Origin: Opitutus sp. GAS368
GTDB taxonomy: Bacteria; Verrucomicrobiota; Verrucomicrobiia; Opitutales; Opitutaceae
Assembly: GCA_945903545.1 (NCBI GenBank)
Contig: CAMDOO010000032.1
Span: forward strand, 1-35,543
Length of the DNA: 35,543 nt
Reading direction: 5' to 3'
Shown: positions 23,238 through 31,520 of the stretch, piece by piece
How the letters are laid out: the number at the start of each line of letters is the position of its first letter
How positions within the stretch are numbered: the first letter of the stretch is position 1
Notes under the pieces: generated by a model
Seen by the model: the letters and a program-made list of their open reading frames with translations, nothing else
Database searches by the model: none
What the model was told of the DNA's origin: nothing
Translations under genes and position numbers: made by a program

Positions 23238-23981
23238 GTGTTGTCCCGCCCGTTCCTGCTGATCCTCGGGTTTTGCCTCGCCGCCCTGCCGCTGCGGGCC
23301 GAGGTGCCGCCGTTGCTGCAGGAAGCCTTCAGGAAATTCTCCGCGGAGGTGCCGTACTGGGCCTTCACCGAGACGATCGTGCGCACCGATATGAAGGGTA
23401 AGCCCGAGGGTGAGACCGTCGTGCAGATCGATCCTTCCAAGCCCTACGCTGAGCAGATCCTGCCGCTCAAGATCGACGGCAAGCCGCCCACGCCCGCGGC
23501 AATCGAGAAATTCCGCAAGCAGCGCCAGCGGCGCCAGGACCGCGAGGAGAACCAGTCGCTCGGCCGCCTGATCCTCCCGGACCAGACCAAGGTGGTCGCC
23601 GAGACCGCGACGAGCATCACCTACGACGTCGGCCTGCGGCGCACCGGCAACAGCCGCCTGCCACCCGACAAGTTCCAGGTGCTGGTGCGGATCAACAAGA
23701 CCCGTCAAGAACTCGAGAGCATCTCGGTACTGGTCCGCGAATCCTTCCGCGTGGCGCTGGTGGGCAAGGTGAAGTCGGGCACGGCCGTCCTGAACTTCCA
23801 GCCGGTGGTGCCGGAGCACCCGGCGCCGCTCGCGATGATCCTGGCCGAGGGCGCGGGCTCCGTGCTCTTCGTGAGGCTCGGTGCCAACTACGAGCTGCGC
23901 CGGACGGAATTCCGCCGGGTGAAGCCGTACAGCGACAACTTCGGGGCGACGATCGGGGACTTGAAGGTGCTGGATTTCTAG
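23238..23981 (+). CDS. Exported protein of unknown function
   Basis: A 247-residue protein from the GTG at 23238 (TTG 23241 is an alternative; no ATG is placed well). The N-terminus LSRPFLLILGFCLAALPLRAE is a clear signal peptide. The mature part has a charged middle (KFRKQRQRRQDREENQS) and a beta-rich end. No family is recognised. It is followed 83 bases later by another exported protein gene on the same strand, and the two could form an operon. Confidence 0.65.
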   Translation: MLSRPFLLILGFCLAALPLRAEVPPLLQEAFRKFSAEVPYWAFTETIVRTDMKGKPEGETVVQIDPSKPYAEQILPLKIDGKPPTPAAIEKFRKQRQRRQDREENQSLGRLILPDQTKVVAETATSITYDVGLRRTGNSRLPPDKFQVLVRINKTRQELESISVLVRESFRVALVGKVKSGTAVLNFQPVVPEHPAPLAMILAEGAGSVLFVRLGANYELRRTEFRRVKPYSDNFGATIGDLKVLDF

Positions 23982-24064
23982 ATCCTCGGAGAACGTTCCG
24001 ACCGGTCCCCGCCTGCCTTGATAATCCGGTTGGCGTCTGCGTCCGATGGGACGAACTTCCGTCC

Positions 24065-24610
24065 ATGAATTTGATCCCCCGCCGGTTCCTCCTGGTCGGT
24101 TTTCTCGGCCTCGCGTCCGTGCTGCCCGCCGCGGAGAAGCCCAAGCTTACGTTTTCCGCCCAGGAATACACCCTGGCCTTTGTCGACCTCGGGGCCAACG
24201 GCGTGATCAACGAGTACGTGCCGCCCGGGGACACGGTGGAGAAATGGACGACCCTCATCACCGTGCAGCAGGCGCCGCAGGTGAAGGAGCCGGCCGTGGT
24301 GGCTGCGGCGGTGCTCAGGGCGGTCACGGACAACGATGCCGTCGCCAGCAAACCGCAGGTGCTCTTCCGCGACGGCACAAAGAACCGCGAGGACATTATC
24401 GTGCTGCTGCTTATCCGCGACCCGGCCCACGGCGGCAACGAGCTGAGCATCCAGCGCTACGTCAAGGAGCCGGGCACCGTCGGGGTGAAAACCTACATCT
24501 ACGGCCGGCGCATCCCGACCGGCGCGGACAATCCCACCCAGACGCAGTTGAACACCTGGATCGCGGCGCTCTGGGATTTCAAGGCCGACACCTTCAAGGC
24601 GATGCCGTGA
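24065..24610 (+). CDS. Exported protein of unknown function
   Basis: A 181-residue protein. The ATG at 24065 gives a signal peptide (MNLIPRRFLLVGFLGLASVL, cut near PAAEKP). The mature part begins LTFSAQEYTLAFVDLGANG and contains NEYVPPGDTVEKWTTLITVQ, a pattern with a Pro-Gly turn between strands. No domain or active site is recognised. It shares orientation with the exported protein gene upstream. Confidence 0.7.
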   Translation: MNLIPRRFLLVGFLGLASVLPAAEKPKLTFSAQEYTLAFVDLGANGVINEYVPPGDTVEKWTTLITVQQAPQVKEPAVVAAAVLRAVTDNDAVASKPQVLFRDGTKNREDIIVLLLIRDPAHGGNELSIQRYVKEPGTVGVKTYIYGRRIPTGADNPTQTQLNTWIAALWDFKADTFKAMP

Positions 24611-24633
24611 TGCGGCGGGATCCTTCGATCCGT

Positions 24634-24840
24634 CTTTTGACCACGGACCGTGTCCTGCGAAGCTCGAAGAGCGAAGCAGGATGGCACGGCTTAAACGGAT
24701 TCGAACTCGAACCCCGAACCGGTTGGCACAGGAGGTCGCTGAGGACAGGGAGGTTTGATTCCGGAAATTCTCGGTGTGCTCCGTGCCCTCCTGTAAATCT
24801 GCCGTGGATCGGATCCTTATCCCTTGAATCCGCGGTTACT
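24634..24840. repeat. Nested inverted-repeat elements
   Basis: An outer pair (TTTTGACCACGGA near 24634 and TCCGCGGTTAC near 24826) of the CGGATT family encloses a second pair of the ACAGGAGG family: GGCACAGGAGGTCGCTGAGG at 24724 and GTGCCCTCCTGTAAAT near 24783-24798. A smaller GAAGCTC/GAGCGAAG palindrome sits at 24652-24682. CGGATTCGAAC occurs here and also at 4557 and 7207. No gene is seen in 24611-24905. Confidence 0.65.
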
Positions 24841-24905
24841 CCCGTTTTTGCCGCCCGGTTGGGATATTGCGCTGGGTGAAGGCCCGCGTTTGCGTTCAGG
24901 CCCGC

Positions 24906-26759
24906 ATGTTTCATCCGCCGATCCCGTCCACCAGTCCGCCGAAATTGACGGCCCGGCTGCTGGGCAGCTTTTCGCATACGCCCCGCACGATCGGCCTCGT
25001 GTGGCAGTCCGCTCCCGGCGGTCTCGTGGGGCTGGTGTTCCTGGTGCTGGCGGCAGCGGTCCTGCCGTTGAGCGTGGCGTGGGTCGGCAAGCTCATCGTC
25101 GACGCGGTCGTGGCGGCGCAGGCCGCGGCGGCCGGTCCGGCGCGCGAGGCCGCCGTCGATCTGACGATCCGCTGGGTGCTGGTGGAGCTCGGGCTCTTCG
25201 TCGCAATCAGCCTCACGGAGCGGGCGATCGGTCTCAGCCGGCAGCTGGTGGGCTCGCGCCTGAGCATCGACATCAACGTGCGCATCCTGGAGAAGGCGCT
25301 GACGCTCGACCTGGCGCATTTTGAGAACCCCGAGTTCTACGACAAGCTGGTGCGGGCGCGGCGCGAGGCTTCGTCCCGGCCGCTCTCACTCGTGCAGCAG
25401 AACTTCGTGCTCCTGCGCAACACGCTCACGCTCGCGGGCTACGCGGCGTTCCTCGTTGCATTCAGTCCCTGGGCGGCGCTCGGCCTGCTGTTGGCGGCGG
25501 TGCCGGCGTTTGTGTCGGAGGTGAAGTTCTCCGGCGCGGAGTTCCGCCTGCGCAACTGGCGCTCCCCGGAAAACCGGCGCCTGAATTATCTCGAGCACGT
25601 GATCGCGAACGATGAGCACGCCAAGGAGGTGAAGCTCTTCGGCCTCGGGCCGATGCTGCTCGCGCGTTACCGGGCCCTCGCCGAGACCTTCTTCGGGCAG
25701 GACCGCCAGCTCGCGATCCGCCGCGCGGGGTGGACCTTCGGGCTCTCGCTGCTCGCGACCGCGGCCTTCTACGGCTGCTACGTGGCGGTGGCGATCGCCG
25801 CGGCGACGGAGGCCATCACGCTCGGCGAGATGACACTCTACCTTGTGGCCTTCCGGCAGGGCCAGCAGTCATTCCAGTCGGTGCTCAGCGCCGTCGGCGG
25901 CATGTACGAGGACAACCTCTACATGAGCAACCTGTTTGAGTTCCTTGCGATCCCCGTCGCCGGGCTGGCGCCCGGCGACAAGGCGGCTGCGCCGATGCGG
26001 ACAGAAGAAGGAATTCGTTTTGAAAATGTCGGATTCCGCTACCCGGGAGCGGAGGAGTGGGCGTTGCGCGGGGTGTCGGTGTTCATTCCCCGGGGTGAGA
26101 GCCTGGCGCTCGTGGGCGAGAACGGCGCGGGCAAGACGACCTTCATCAAGCTGCTGACCCGGCTCTACGAACCCACGGAAGGCCGGATCCTGCTCGATGG
26201 CTGTGACCTGCGTGACCTTAGTGCGGGCGCGTTGCGCGCCCGCATCGGGGTGATCTTCCAGGACTTCAACCAGTACCAGTTCGTGCTGCGCGAGAATGTC
26301 GGCACGGGCAGCGTGGAGCACATCGAGGACCGGTCTCGGGTGCAACGGGCGGTGGAACGGGGTGGGGCGGAGGAACTGGTAGCGTCGCTCACGCAGGGGC
26401 TCGAGACGCAGCTCGGCCGCTGGTTCAAGGGCGGCGCGGAGCTCTCCGGCGGCCAGTGGCAGAAGGTGGCGCTGGCGCGCGCCTTCATGCGGGAGGAGGC
26501 CGACATCCTCGTCCTCGACGAGCCGACCGCGGCGCTGGACGCAGCAGCGGAGCACGCGGTGTTCGAGCGTTTCCGCACGCTCACGCAGGGGCGCACGGCG
26601 ATCCTGATCTCACACCGTTTCCCGACCGTGCGCATGGCCGACCGGATCCTCGTGATCGAGCACGGCCGGATCCTGGAGCAGGGAACGCATGACCACTTGC
26701 TCAGGGAGGGTGGGCGTTATGCGCGGCTGTTCGCGCTGCAGGCCGAGGGGTATCGGTAG
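24906..26759 (+). CDS. ABC exporter, fused permease and ATPase
   Basis: A 617-residue half-transporter (works as a dimer) of the MsbA/lipid-peptide exporter type. The membrane domain (about 30-340) has six predicted helices; coupling motifs include ENPEFYDKLVRAR. The nucleotide-binding domain (about 375-615) has Walker A GENGAGKTT, Q-loop FQDFNQYQ, signature LSGGQWQKVALARAF, Walker B ILVLDEPTAALD and switch ISHRFPTV. The substrate cannot be told. The ATG at 24906 (MFHPPIP) starts right before the Pro-rich leader; the frame at 24867 lacks support. It stands alone between repeat-rich gaps. Confidence 0.92.
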   Translation: MFHPPIPSTSPPKLTARLLGSFSHTPRTIGLVWQSAPGGLVGLVFLVLAAAVLPLSVAWVGKLIVDAVVAAQAAAAGPAREAAVDLTIRWVLVELGLFVAISLTERAIGLSRQLVGSRLSIDINVRILEKALTLDLAHFENPEFYDKLVRARREASSRPLSLVQQNFVLLRNTLTLAGYAAFLVAFSPWAALGLLLAAVPAFVSEVKFSGAEFRLRNWRSPENRRLNYLEHVIANDEHAKEVKLFGLGPMLLARYRALAETFFGQDRQLAIRRAGWTFGLSLLATAAFYGCYVAVAIAAATEAITLGEMTLYLVAFRQGQQSFQSVLSAVGGMYEDNLYMSNLFEFLAIPVAGLAPGDKAAAPMRTEEGIRFENVGFRYPGAEEWALRGVSVFIPRGESLALVGENGAGKTTFIKLLTRLYEPTEGRILLDGCDLRDLSAGALRARIGVIFQDFNQYQFVLRENVGTGSVEHIEDRSRVQRAVERGGAEELVASLTQGLETQLGRWFKGGAELSGGQWQKVALARAFMREEADILVLDEPTAALDAAAEHAVFERFRTLTQGRTAILISHRFPTVRMADRILVIEHGRILEQGTHDHLLREGGRYARLFALQAEGYR

Positions 26760-26786
26760 AGGACGGCGCCGAACATTCCGGATTGG

Positions 26787-26932
26787 TTTCACGCAGAGAA
26801 GCCCAGCCTGCGGCTGGCCAAGGCAAAGGGCGCAGGGCTCGATCCAATCCAAACGCCATGGGGCCGGAACGCTGATCGATTGGGGGAGTGGGTTCTGGAA
26901 ATCAGCATTGATCAGCGCAGATCAGCGTTCCC
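26787..26932. repeat. Degenerate repeat region
   Basis: TTTCACGCAGAGAAGCCCAG begins a CACGCAGAG-type arm that appears interrupted by CAGCCTGCGGCTGG before it continues GGGCGCAGGG. Further right GGAACGCTGATC (26867-26878) and GATCAGCGTTCC (26921-26932) are perfect 12-base inverted copies, with extra GATCAGCG repeats between. No gene is seen in 26760-27076. Confidence 0.55.
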
Positions 26933-27076
26933 TCTCTCCGGCCGCGCCGGGATTGACCCGGCCCGGAAATCTTGCGGAAGTGCCGGAACCCTTTCGGCCC
27001 TGAACCGCCGACTTACCCCTCCCGCTTCCCGGTCCGGCTCCGTGCCCCGGGAGAAAACCCCGACCCCCGCCTGTTT

Positions 27077-29506
27077 ATGAACACCCCTGATCATTCGTCC
27101 CTGCGCACCGCCCTGTTTGCCCTCCTCGCCTTTTCCGTGGGCACCGTCCCGGCCTTCGCCCAGGCCCCGCAGGCCGGTGCCGGCCGTGGGGCGGCCCCCG
27201 CGGCGCCGGGAACGGTGCTTTCCCCCGCCCAGACTGCGGCCGTGGGCGCGATGAACCAGGCGCTCACACCGCTGGCGAACGAGGTGGCCGCGGCGCGCAC
27301 CGCCTTGGCCGCCGCGAGTCTCTCGATTCCCCGCGACGATGCCGCGATCCGCGCGAAGGCCGAGGCGGTGTCGACCGCCGATCTCGCGCTGGCCGCGGCC
27401 CGGGCGGATCGGTTCATGCGGATCCAGGGCTCGGCCAATCGCCTCTCGCCCGAGCAGGTCGCCCCGATCGTCACCCAGGCCGCCCAACCCGGCGGCCGCG
27501 GCGGCCGCGGCTCCGCGGTCAATCCCGGCGGCACCGGTCTGGCGTCGGCGCAGGCAGAAACGGCGAAGCTGGTCACGGCCCCCGGGGTCGCGGCGACCCT
27601 CGTCGCGGCCGAGCCTATGATCGTCAATCCGACCAATCTCGACGTCGATGCCCGCGGCCGCGTCTGGGTCAACGAGGGGGCCAATTACCGCACGCTCGCC
27701 TACACCCGCGAGGAGGGCGACCGCATTCTGATCCTCGAGGACACCAACGGCGATGGCGCCACGGAAAAGTCCACCGTCTTCTACCGGGACCCGTCGGTGA
27801 ACGCCGCGCTCGGCGTCATGGCCCTTGAGGGCAACAAGGCGCTCGTGGCCTCCTCGCCCTACATCTTCGTGCTGACGGATACCAACAACGACGGCGTCGC
27901 GGACAAGCGCGAGGTCATGTTCGAGTCGCTCGGCCAGGCCAACCACGACCACAGCCTGCACGCCTTCGTCTTTGGGCCGGACGGCAAGCTCTACTTCAAC
28001 TTCGGCAACTCGATCACCGAGCTGAAGCGCCCGGTCGCGGGCCTGCTCACCGTGCCGCTGCACGGGGAGATCCCCGCCCATGAGTCGGTCACCGTCATCG
28101 ACCGGGACGGCAAGCCGGTAAAGCACGGTGACACCTACAAGGGCGGCATGGTGTTCCGCTCCAACCTCGATGGCAGCAACGTGGAGACCCTCGCCCACAA
28201 TTTCCGCAACAACTTCGAGGTCGCCGTCGATTCCTTCGGCGGCATGTGGCAGTCGGACAACGACGACGACGGTAATACCTCGGTGCGCATCACCTACGTG
28301 ATGGCGGGTGGAAATTACGGATATCTGGACGAGCTGACCGGGGCCGCCTGGCGCACGCCTTGGATGGCGGCGGGTTCGCCGACGGATCCCGTCGTTCGCG
28401 CGTCGTTCCACTGGCACCAGACAGATCCGGGGGTCGTGCCGAACCTGCTCATCACCGGCGCCGGTTCCCCGACCGGCATCGCGGTCTACGAGGGCTCGCT
28501 GCTCCCCGCCGAATTCCGCAATCAGGTATTCCACACGGATGCGCGCCCGAGCGTGACGCGCGCCTATCCGGTCACCAAGGCCGGGGCCGGCTACACTGCG
28601 ACCGCGGCCCCCATCCTGTCACCCGCACAGACCGACAACTGGTACCGCCCGTCCGATGTGGCGACTGGTCCCGACGGGGCCCTCTATGTGGCGGACTGGA
28701 ATGACTCCACCGTGGGTGGCCATGCCATGGCCGACCAGATCCTGCCCACGCTGACGGGCCGCGTTTACCGCCTGGCGCCCCCCGGCAACCGTCCCGCCGT
28801 GCCGGCGCTGAATCTCAACAACGCGGCGGGAGCCGTGGCCGCGTTGCAGTCGCCGAACATGAACACGCGCTATCTCGCCTGGACCAAGCTGCACTCCATG
28901 CAGGCCGGCGCCGAGGCCGAGCTCGTGAAGCTCTGGCAGAATCGCGCCAACGACCGCATGCGCGCCAGGGCGCTCTTCCTCCTCTCCCAGATCAAGGGCA
29001 GCGAGAAGAAGTACCTGGATCAGGCCGCGACCGACACCAGCGAGGACATCCGGATCGTGGCCCTCCGCGCGGCCCATGCCGCCGGCGTGGATGTCATTCC
29101 CTACGTGAAGCAACTCGTCCGCGATCCCTCCGCGCAGGTCCGCCGCGAGGCGGCCCTCGCGCTGCGGCACAACCGGTCGCCGGAAGTCCCCGCGCTCTGG
29201 GCGGCGCTTGCCCAGCAGCACGACGGCAAGGACCGCTGGTACCTCGAGGCCCTCGGCATCGGCGCCGACCAGCGCTGGGACGAGTGCCTGACCGCCTGGC
29301 AGGCGGGCGGCCGGATCGACCTCACCAGCGCCGCGGCGCACGACATCGTCTGGCGCTCGCGAGGCAGCAAGACGCCGGAGCTTGTCGTGGCCATGGTCAA
29401 ACAGCCGGGTACGACTCCGGCCGAGCGCACCCGGTTGCTCCGCAGCCTCGATTTCGTGAAAGGTCCGGAAAAGGATGCGGCGCTGCTTCAGCTGCTGACT
29501 CCCTGA
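27077..29506 (+). CDS. PVC-type exported dehydrogenase (beta-propeller), heme domain absent
   Basis: An 809-residue exported protein with a signal peptide (about 1-29, ending AFAQA). Residues about 50-137 form an Ala-rich helical domain, followed by a Gly/Arg linker (PGGRGGRG). The main domain (about 165-600) is a glucose/sorbosone-dehydrogenase-like propeller: NPTNLDVDARGRVWVNE, DTNGDGATEKSTVF, FGPDGKLYFNFGNS, ATGPDGALYVADWND. HEAT-like helical repeats follow (about 615-800). In PVC bacteria such proteins often carry a C-terminal CxxCH cytochrome domain; here that is in the next gene. The helical domain is shared with the C-terminus of the ThuA-like protein downstream. The ATG at 27077 sits directly before the signal peptide. 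Confidence 0.88.
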   Translation: MNTPDHSSLRTALFALLAFSVGTVPAFAQAPQAGAGRGAAPAAPGTVLSPAQTAAVGAMNQALTPLANEVAAARTALAAASLSIPRDDAAIRAKAEAVSTADLALAAARADRFMRIQGSANRLSPEQVAPIVTQAAQPGGRGGRGSAVNPGGTGLASAQAETAKLVTAPGVAATLVAAEPMIVNPTNLDVDARGRVWVNEGANYRTLAYTREEGDRILILEDTNGDGATEKSTVFYRDPSVNAALGVMALEGNKALVASSPYIFVLTDTNNDGVADKREVMFESLGQANHDHSLHAFVFGPDGKLYFNFGNSITELKRPVAGLLTVPLHGEIPAHESVTVIDRDGKPVKHGDTYKGGMVFRSNLDGSNVETLAHNFRNNFEVAVDSFGGMWQSDNDDDGNTSVRITYVMAGGNYGYLDELTGAAWRTPWMAAGSPTDPVVRASFHWHQTDPGVVPNLLITGAGSPTGIAVYEGSLLPAEFRNQVFHTDARPSVTRAYPVTKAGAGYTATAAPILSPAQTDNWYRPSDVATGPDGALYVADWNDSTVGGHAMADQILPTLTGRVYRLAPPGNRPAVPALNLNNAAGAVAALQSPNMNTRYLAWTKLHSMQAGAEAELVKLWQNRANDRMRARALFLLSQIKGSEKKYLDQAATDTSEDIRIVALRAAHAAGVDVIPYVKQLVRDPSAQVRREAALALRHNRSPEVPALWAALAQQHDGKDRWYLEALGIGADQRWDECLTAWQAGGRIDLTSAAAHDIVWRSRGSKTPELVVAMVKQPGTTPAERTRLLRSLDFVKGPEKDAALLQLLTP

Positions 29507-29512
29507 GCCGGA

Positions 29513-30034
29513 TTTTTACAGGAGGGCGCGGAGAGCGCGGAGGATATGTCGCTGTGAGTAACTCATGCTGGGCTTGGTCGATGGATGCGCTTGGATGACC
29601 AAATGCATCCGTTGTACCTGAAGGCTGACGCTCTGACCCAAACCGTCATCGGGGCCGCGATCGAGGTCCATAAGGACAAAGGACCCGGGCTGGTTGAATC
29701 AATCTACGAGTGGTGTCTGTTGCGTGAATTGGAACTGCAGAAACTAAAGACGGAGAACCAACGGCTCGTGCAAATTCACGACAAGGGATTCATCCGGGAT
29801 GAACCGCTTCGTTTCGACGTGCTTGTAGAGGGCTGCGTCTTGGCCGAGGCGAAATCAGTCGAAGCGATCCTTCCCATCCACAAGGCCCAGCTCTTGAGTT
29901 ACATGAAACTCCTGGATGTGCCCATCGGTCTCCTGATCAACTTCAATTCCACCAAGCTGACCGACGGCGTTTCCCGTTTGGTTCTGCGAGGTGCGAGCTC
30001 ATGACTCCTCGCTCTCCGCGCCCTCCTGTAAAAA
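29513..30034. mobile_element. Inverted-repeat element carrying a GxxExxY gene
   Basis: Left arm 29513-29542 and right arm 30005-30034 (TTTTTACAGGAGGGCGCGGA and following) are inverted copies with 29 of 30 bases matching. They bracket one gene, a GxxExxY ORF. The left arm starts seven bases after the dehydrogenase stop; CCGGA/CCAGT just outside is less similar. The gene is visibly poorer in GC than the neighbours. No transposase is present. This is the second such element in the window with different arms (GGAGGGCGCGGAGAG unit instead of CGCGGATGAA). Confidence 0.7.
29585..30004 (+). CDS. GxxExxY protein (PDDEXK_3 nuclease-like)
   Basis: A 139-residue protein (ATG 29585; ATG 29603 gives 133 residues and also fits). 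It has IGAAIEVHKDKGPGLVESIYEWCL, with the GxxExxY motif as GLVESIY, and a PD-(D/E)xK-like core LRFDVLVEGCVLAEAKSVEAI in which D and E-x-K are both kept, so it may be catalytically active. The C-terminus VPIGLLINFNSTKLTDG is typical. Function of the family is not established. Its TGA overlaps the ATG of the cytochrome gene (ATGA at 30001-30004). It lies on the same strand as the dehydrogenase and cytochrome genes and is probably in their transcript. Confidence 0.9.
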   Translation: MRLDDQMHPLYLKADALTQTVIGAAIEVHKDKGPGLVESIYEWCLLRELELQKLKTENQRLVQIHDKGFIRDEPLRFDVLVEGCVLAEAKSVEAILPIHKAQLLSYMKLLDVPIGLLINFNSTKLTDGVSRLVLRGASS

Positions 30035-31119
30035 CTGGTTTGTTGGTTTGCCTGATCTTGGCTGCCTTGTGGGGAGGCTTGGTGTCGACATTCGCCGCCG
30101 ACGCCCCGCCGATCGATGTGCTGCTCCGGCTCAAGGGCACCAATCTCGACTCCAGCCCGGCGGTGAAGGCGGCGCTGGATCGCGCGTTGCAGGCGTATCG
30201 GGGCCAGCCGCCCTTTCTTGAGTTGGTGCGGGCTTTCAATCTCACCGACCGTGCGGATGGCCTGATTGCGCTCGCCGTGGCGCACCCGGATGACTCGACC
30301 GGCGCGGAGGCGCTGCAGCGGGTGATCGAGGATGGCGGGTTGGACGCCATCAAGCAGGCCATGGCCGGTTCCGGCGGCTCTGCGCTGGTGCGGGCCCTTG
30401 GCAATGTCGCCGATGCGTCCGTGCCGGAGCTGCTTCAGCCGGTGATGCTCGACGCGAAGGCCCCGGAGGCGCTCCGGCTCGACGCGGTTCGGGCGCTTGC
30501 GCACAGCGAGGCGGGAGCGCAGGCGCTGCTCGAGCTGGCCCGGGCCGGCGGATTTCCCGAGACACTAAAGCCCGCGGCGGCAACGGCGCTCGCGGCCTCA
30601 CCCTGGCCGGCGGTCAAGGACGAGGCGGCGCGACTTCTACCCCCGACGGCGTCGGCGGGCCAGTCGATCCCGTCGCTCGCGGAGGCCCTGGCCCTGCGGG
30701 GCGATGTGGCCCGCGGCGAAAAGGTTTTCTTCGGCGCGGCGGCCTGCGCCAGCTGCCACCAGGTGAACGGGCGCGGGGTGGACTTTGGTCCCGGGCTTTC
30801 CGAGATCGGTGACAAGTTCGCCGCGGAGGCGCTCTATGCCGCGATCGTCGAGCCCAACGCCGGCATCAGTTTCGGCTACGAGCCTTGGCAGATCACGCTG
30901 CGCAATGGCGCTGCCGTCGGGTTCATCGCGAGCGAGACCGACGACGAGCTCACGGTGAAAGCACCGGGCAATATCATCACGCGCTACCGCAAGTCCGATG
31001 TCACGGCCCGCGACCGGATCCCCGGCTCGCTCATGCCGCCGGGGCTGCTCGCCGCGACCAATGCGCAGGAGGTCGCCGACCTGCTGGTGTACTTGGGGTC
31101 GCTGAAGAAGGGGCGCTGA
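30001..31119 (+). CDS. PVC-type cytochrome c, CxxCH protein
   Basis: A 372-residue exported protein. A hydrophobic signal segment (GLLVCLILAALWGGLVSTFAA, about 13-33) is followed by HEAT-like helical repeats (about 40-215) and a cytochrome c domain with CASCH at 249-253 (heme attachment), GPGLSEIGDKF and a probable Met ligand in SLMPPGLL. This is the heme-binding domain that is fused to the dehydrogenase in many PVC bacteria, so it should take electrons from the dehydrogenase upstream. The first 12 residues (MTPRSPRPPVKT) are encoded by the right arm of the GxxExxY element; TTG codons at 30040 or 30043 would give a shorter, more usual signal peptide start. Confidence 0.88.
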   Translation: MTPRSPRPPVKTGLLVCLILAALWGGLVSTFAADAPPIDVLLRLKGTNLDSSPAVKAALDRALQAYRGQPPFLELVRAFNLTDRADGLIALAVAHPDDSTGAEALQRVIEDGGLDAIKQAMAGSGGSALVRALGNVADASVPELLQPVMLDAKAPEALRLDAVRALAHSEAGAQALLELARAGGFPETLKPAAATALAASPWPAVKDEAARLLPPTASAGQSIPSLAEALALRGDVARGEKVFFGAAACASCHQVNGRGVDFGPGLSEIGDKFAAEALYAAIVEPNAGISFGYEPWQITLRNGAAVGFIASETDDELTVKAPGNIITRYRKSDVTARDRIPGSLMPPGLLAATNAQEVADLLVYLGSLKKGR

Positions 31120-31401
31120 CCGGAGATTTTTGCCACAGAGGCACAGGGCAGCGGAGCCCACCGTTTCCGACAGGCTCAAGGCCCTGAGCTAAGCCGAAGG
31201 GCAACCAACCCCCGGAAGGGTAGCCGCAAAAAAGCGCAAAAACTTCCGGGGCTGTGAAAGGAGTCTCCCGCGCGCTTATAAGCGCGATGGTGACGTCACC
31301 GGAGCCCAAGAAATCTTGCGCCTTTTTGCGGCCAAACCGGCTTGGAGTTCGTCGCCCCCGGCGAGGCCTGGACTCGGTGCCTCTGCGGCAAAAGTTCCGG
31401 T
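31118..31401. repeat. Stack of nested palindromes
   Basis: The outer pair CCGGAGATTTTTGCCACAGA (31120-) and GCCTCTGCGGCAAAAGTTCC (31379-) is of the same family as 20349 and 22979. Inside are CCGCAAAAAAGCGCAAAAAC (31224-) paired with TTGCGCCTTTTTGCGG (31316-), then a perfect palindrome CGCGCTTATAAGCGCG (31271-31286) and GGTGACGTCACC (31289-31300). No gene is supported between 31120 and 31520. Confidence 0.75.
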
Positions 31402-31520
31402 GCTTGCGGATTTCCGCAAAAAGGCTGATCGAGGTGCCCCGGCTCGACAGCCGGCCGATGTTGTCCATGATATCAGACGGTTTACCCCGGTTCCTGTTCG
31501 ATCCCCAACCCCTGCTCGCC

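Noticed and set aside
26912-28534. 540-codon minus-strand open frame opposite the dehydrogenase
   Set aside because: Composition-biased translation and no recognisable domain, while the opposite strand has a clear exported enzyme.
29507-30040. Interruption of a single fused dehydrogenase-cytochrome gene by the GxxExxY element
   Set aside because: The dehydrogenase has a proper stop before the left arm and the cytochrome has its own signal peptide, so the element is between two genes.
31271-31300. Operator or phage attachment site from the perfect palindromes
   Set aside because: No integrase or regulator gene is near; nested repeat insertions explain the palindromes as well.
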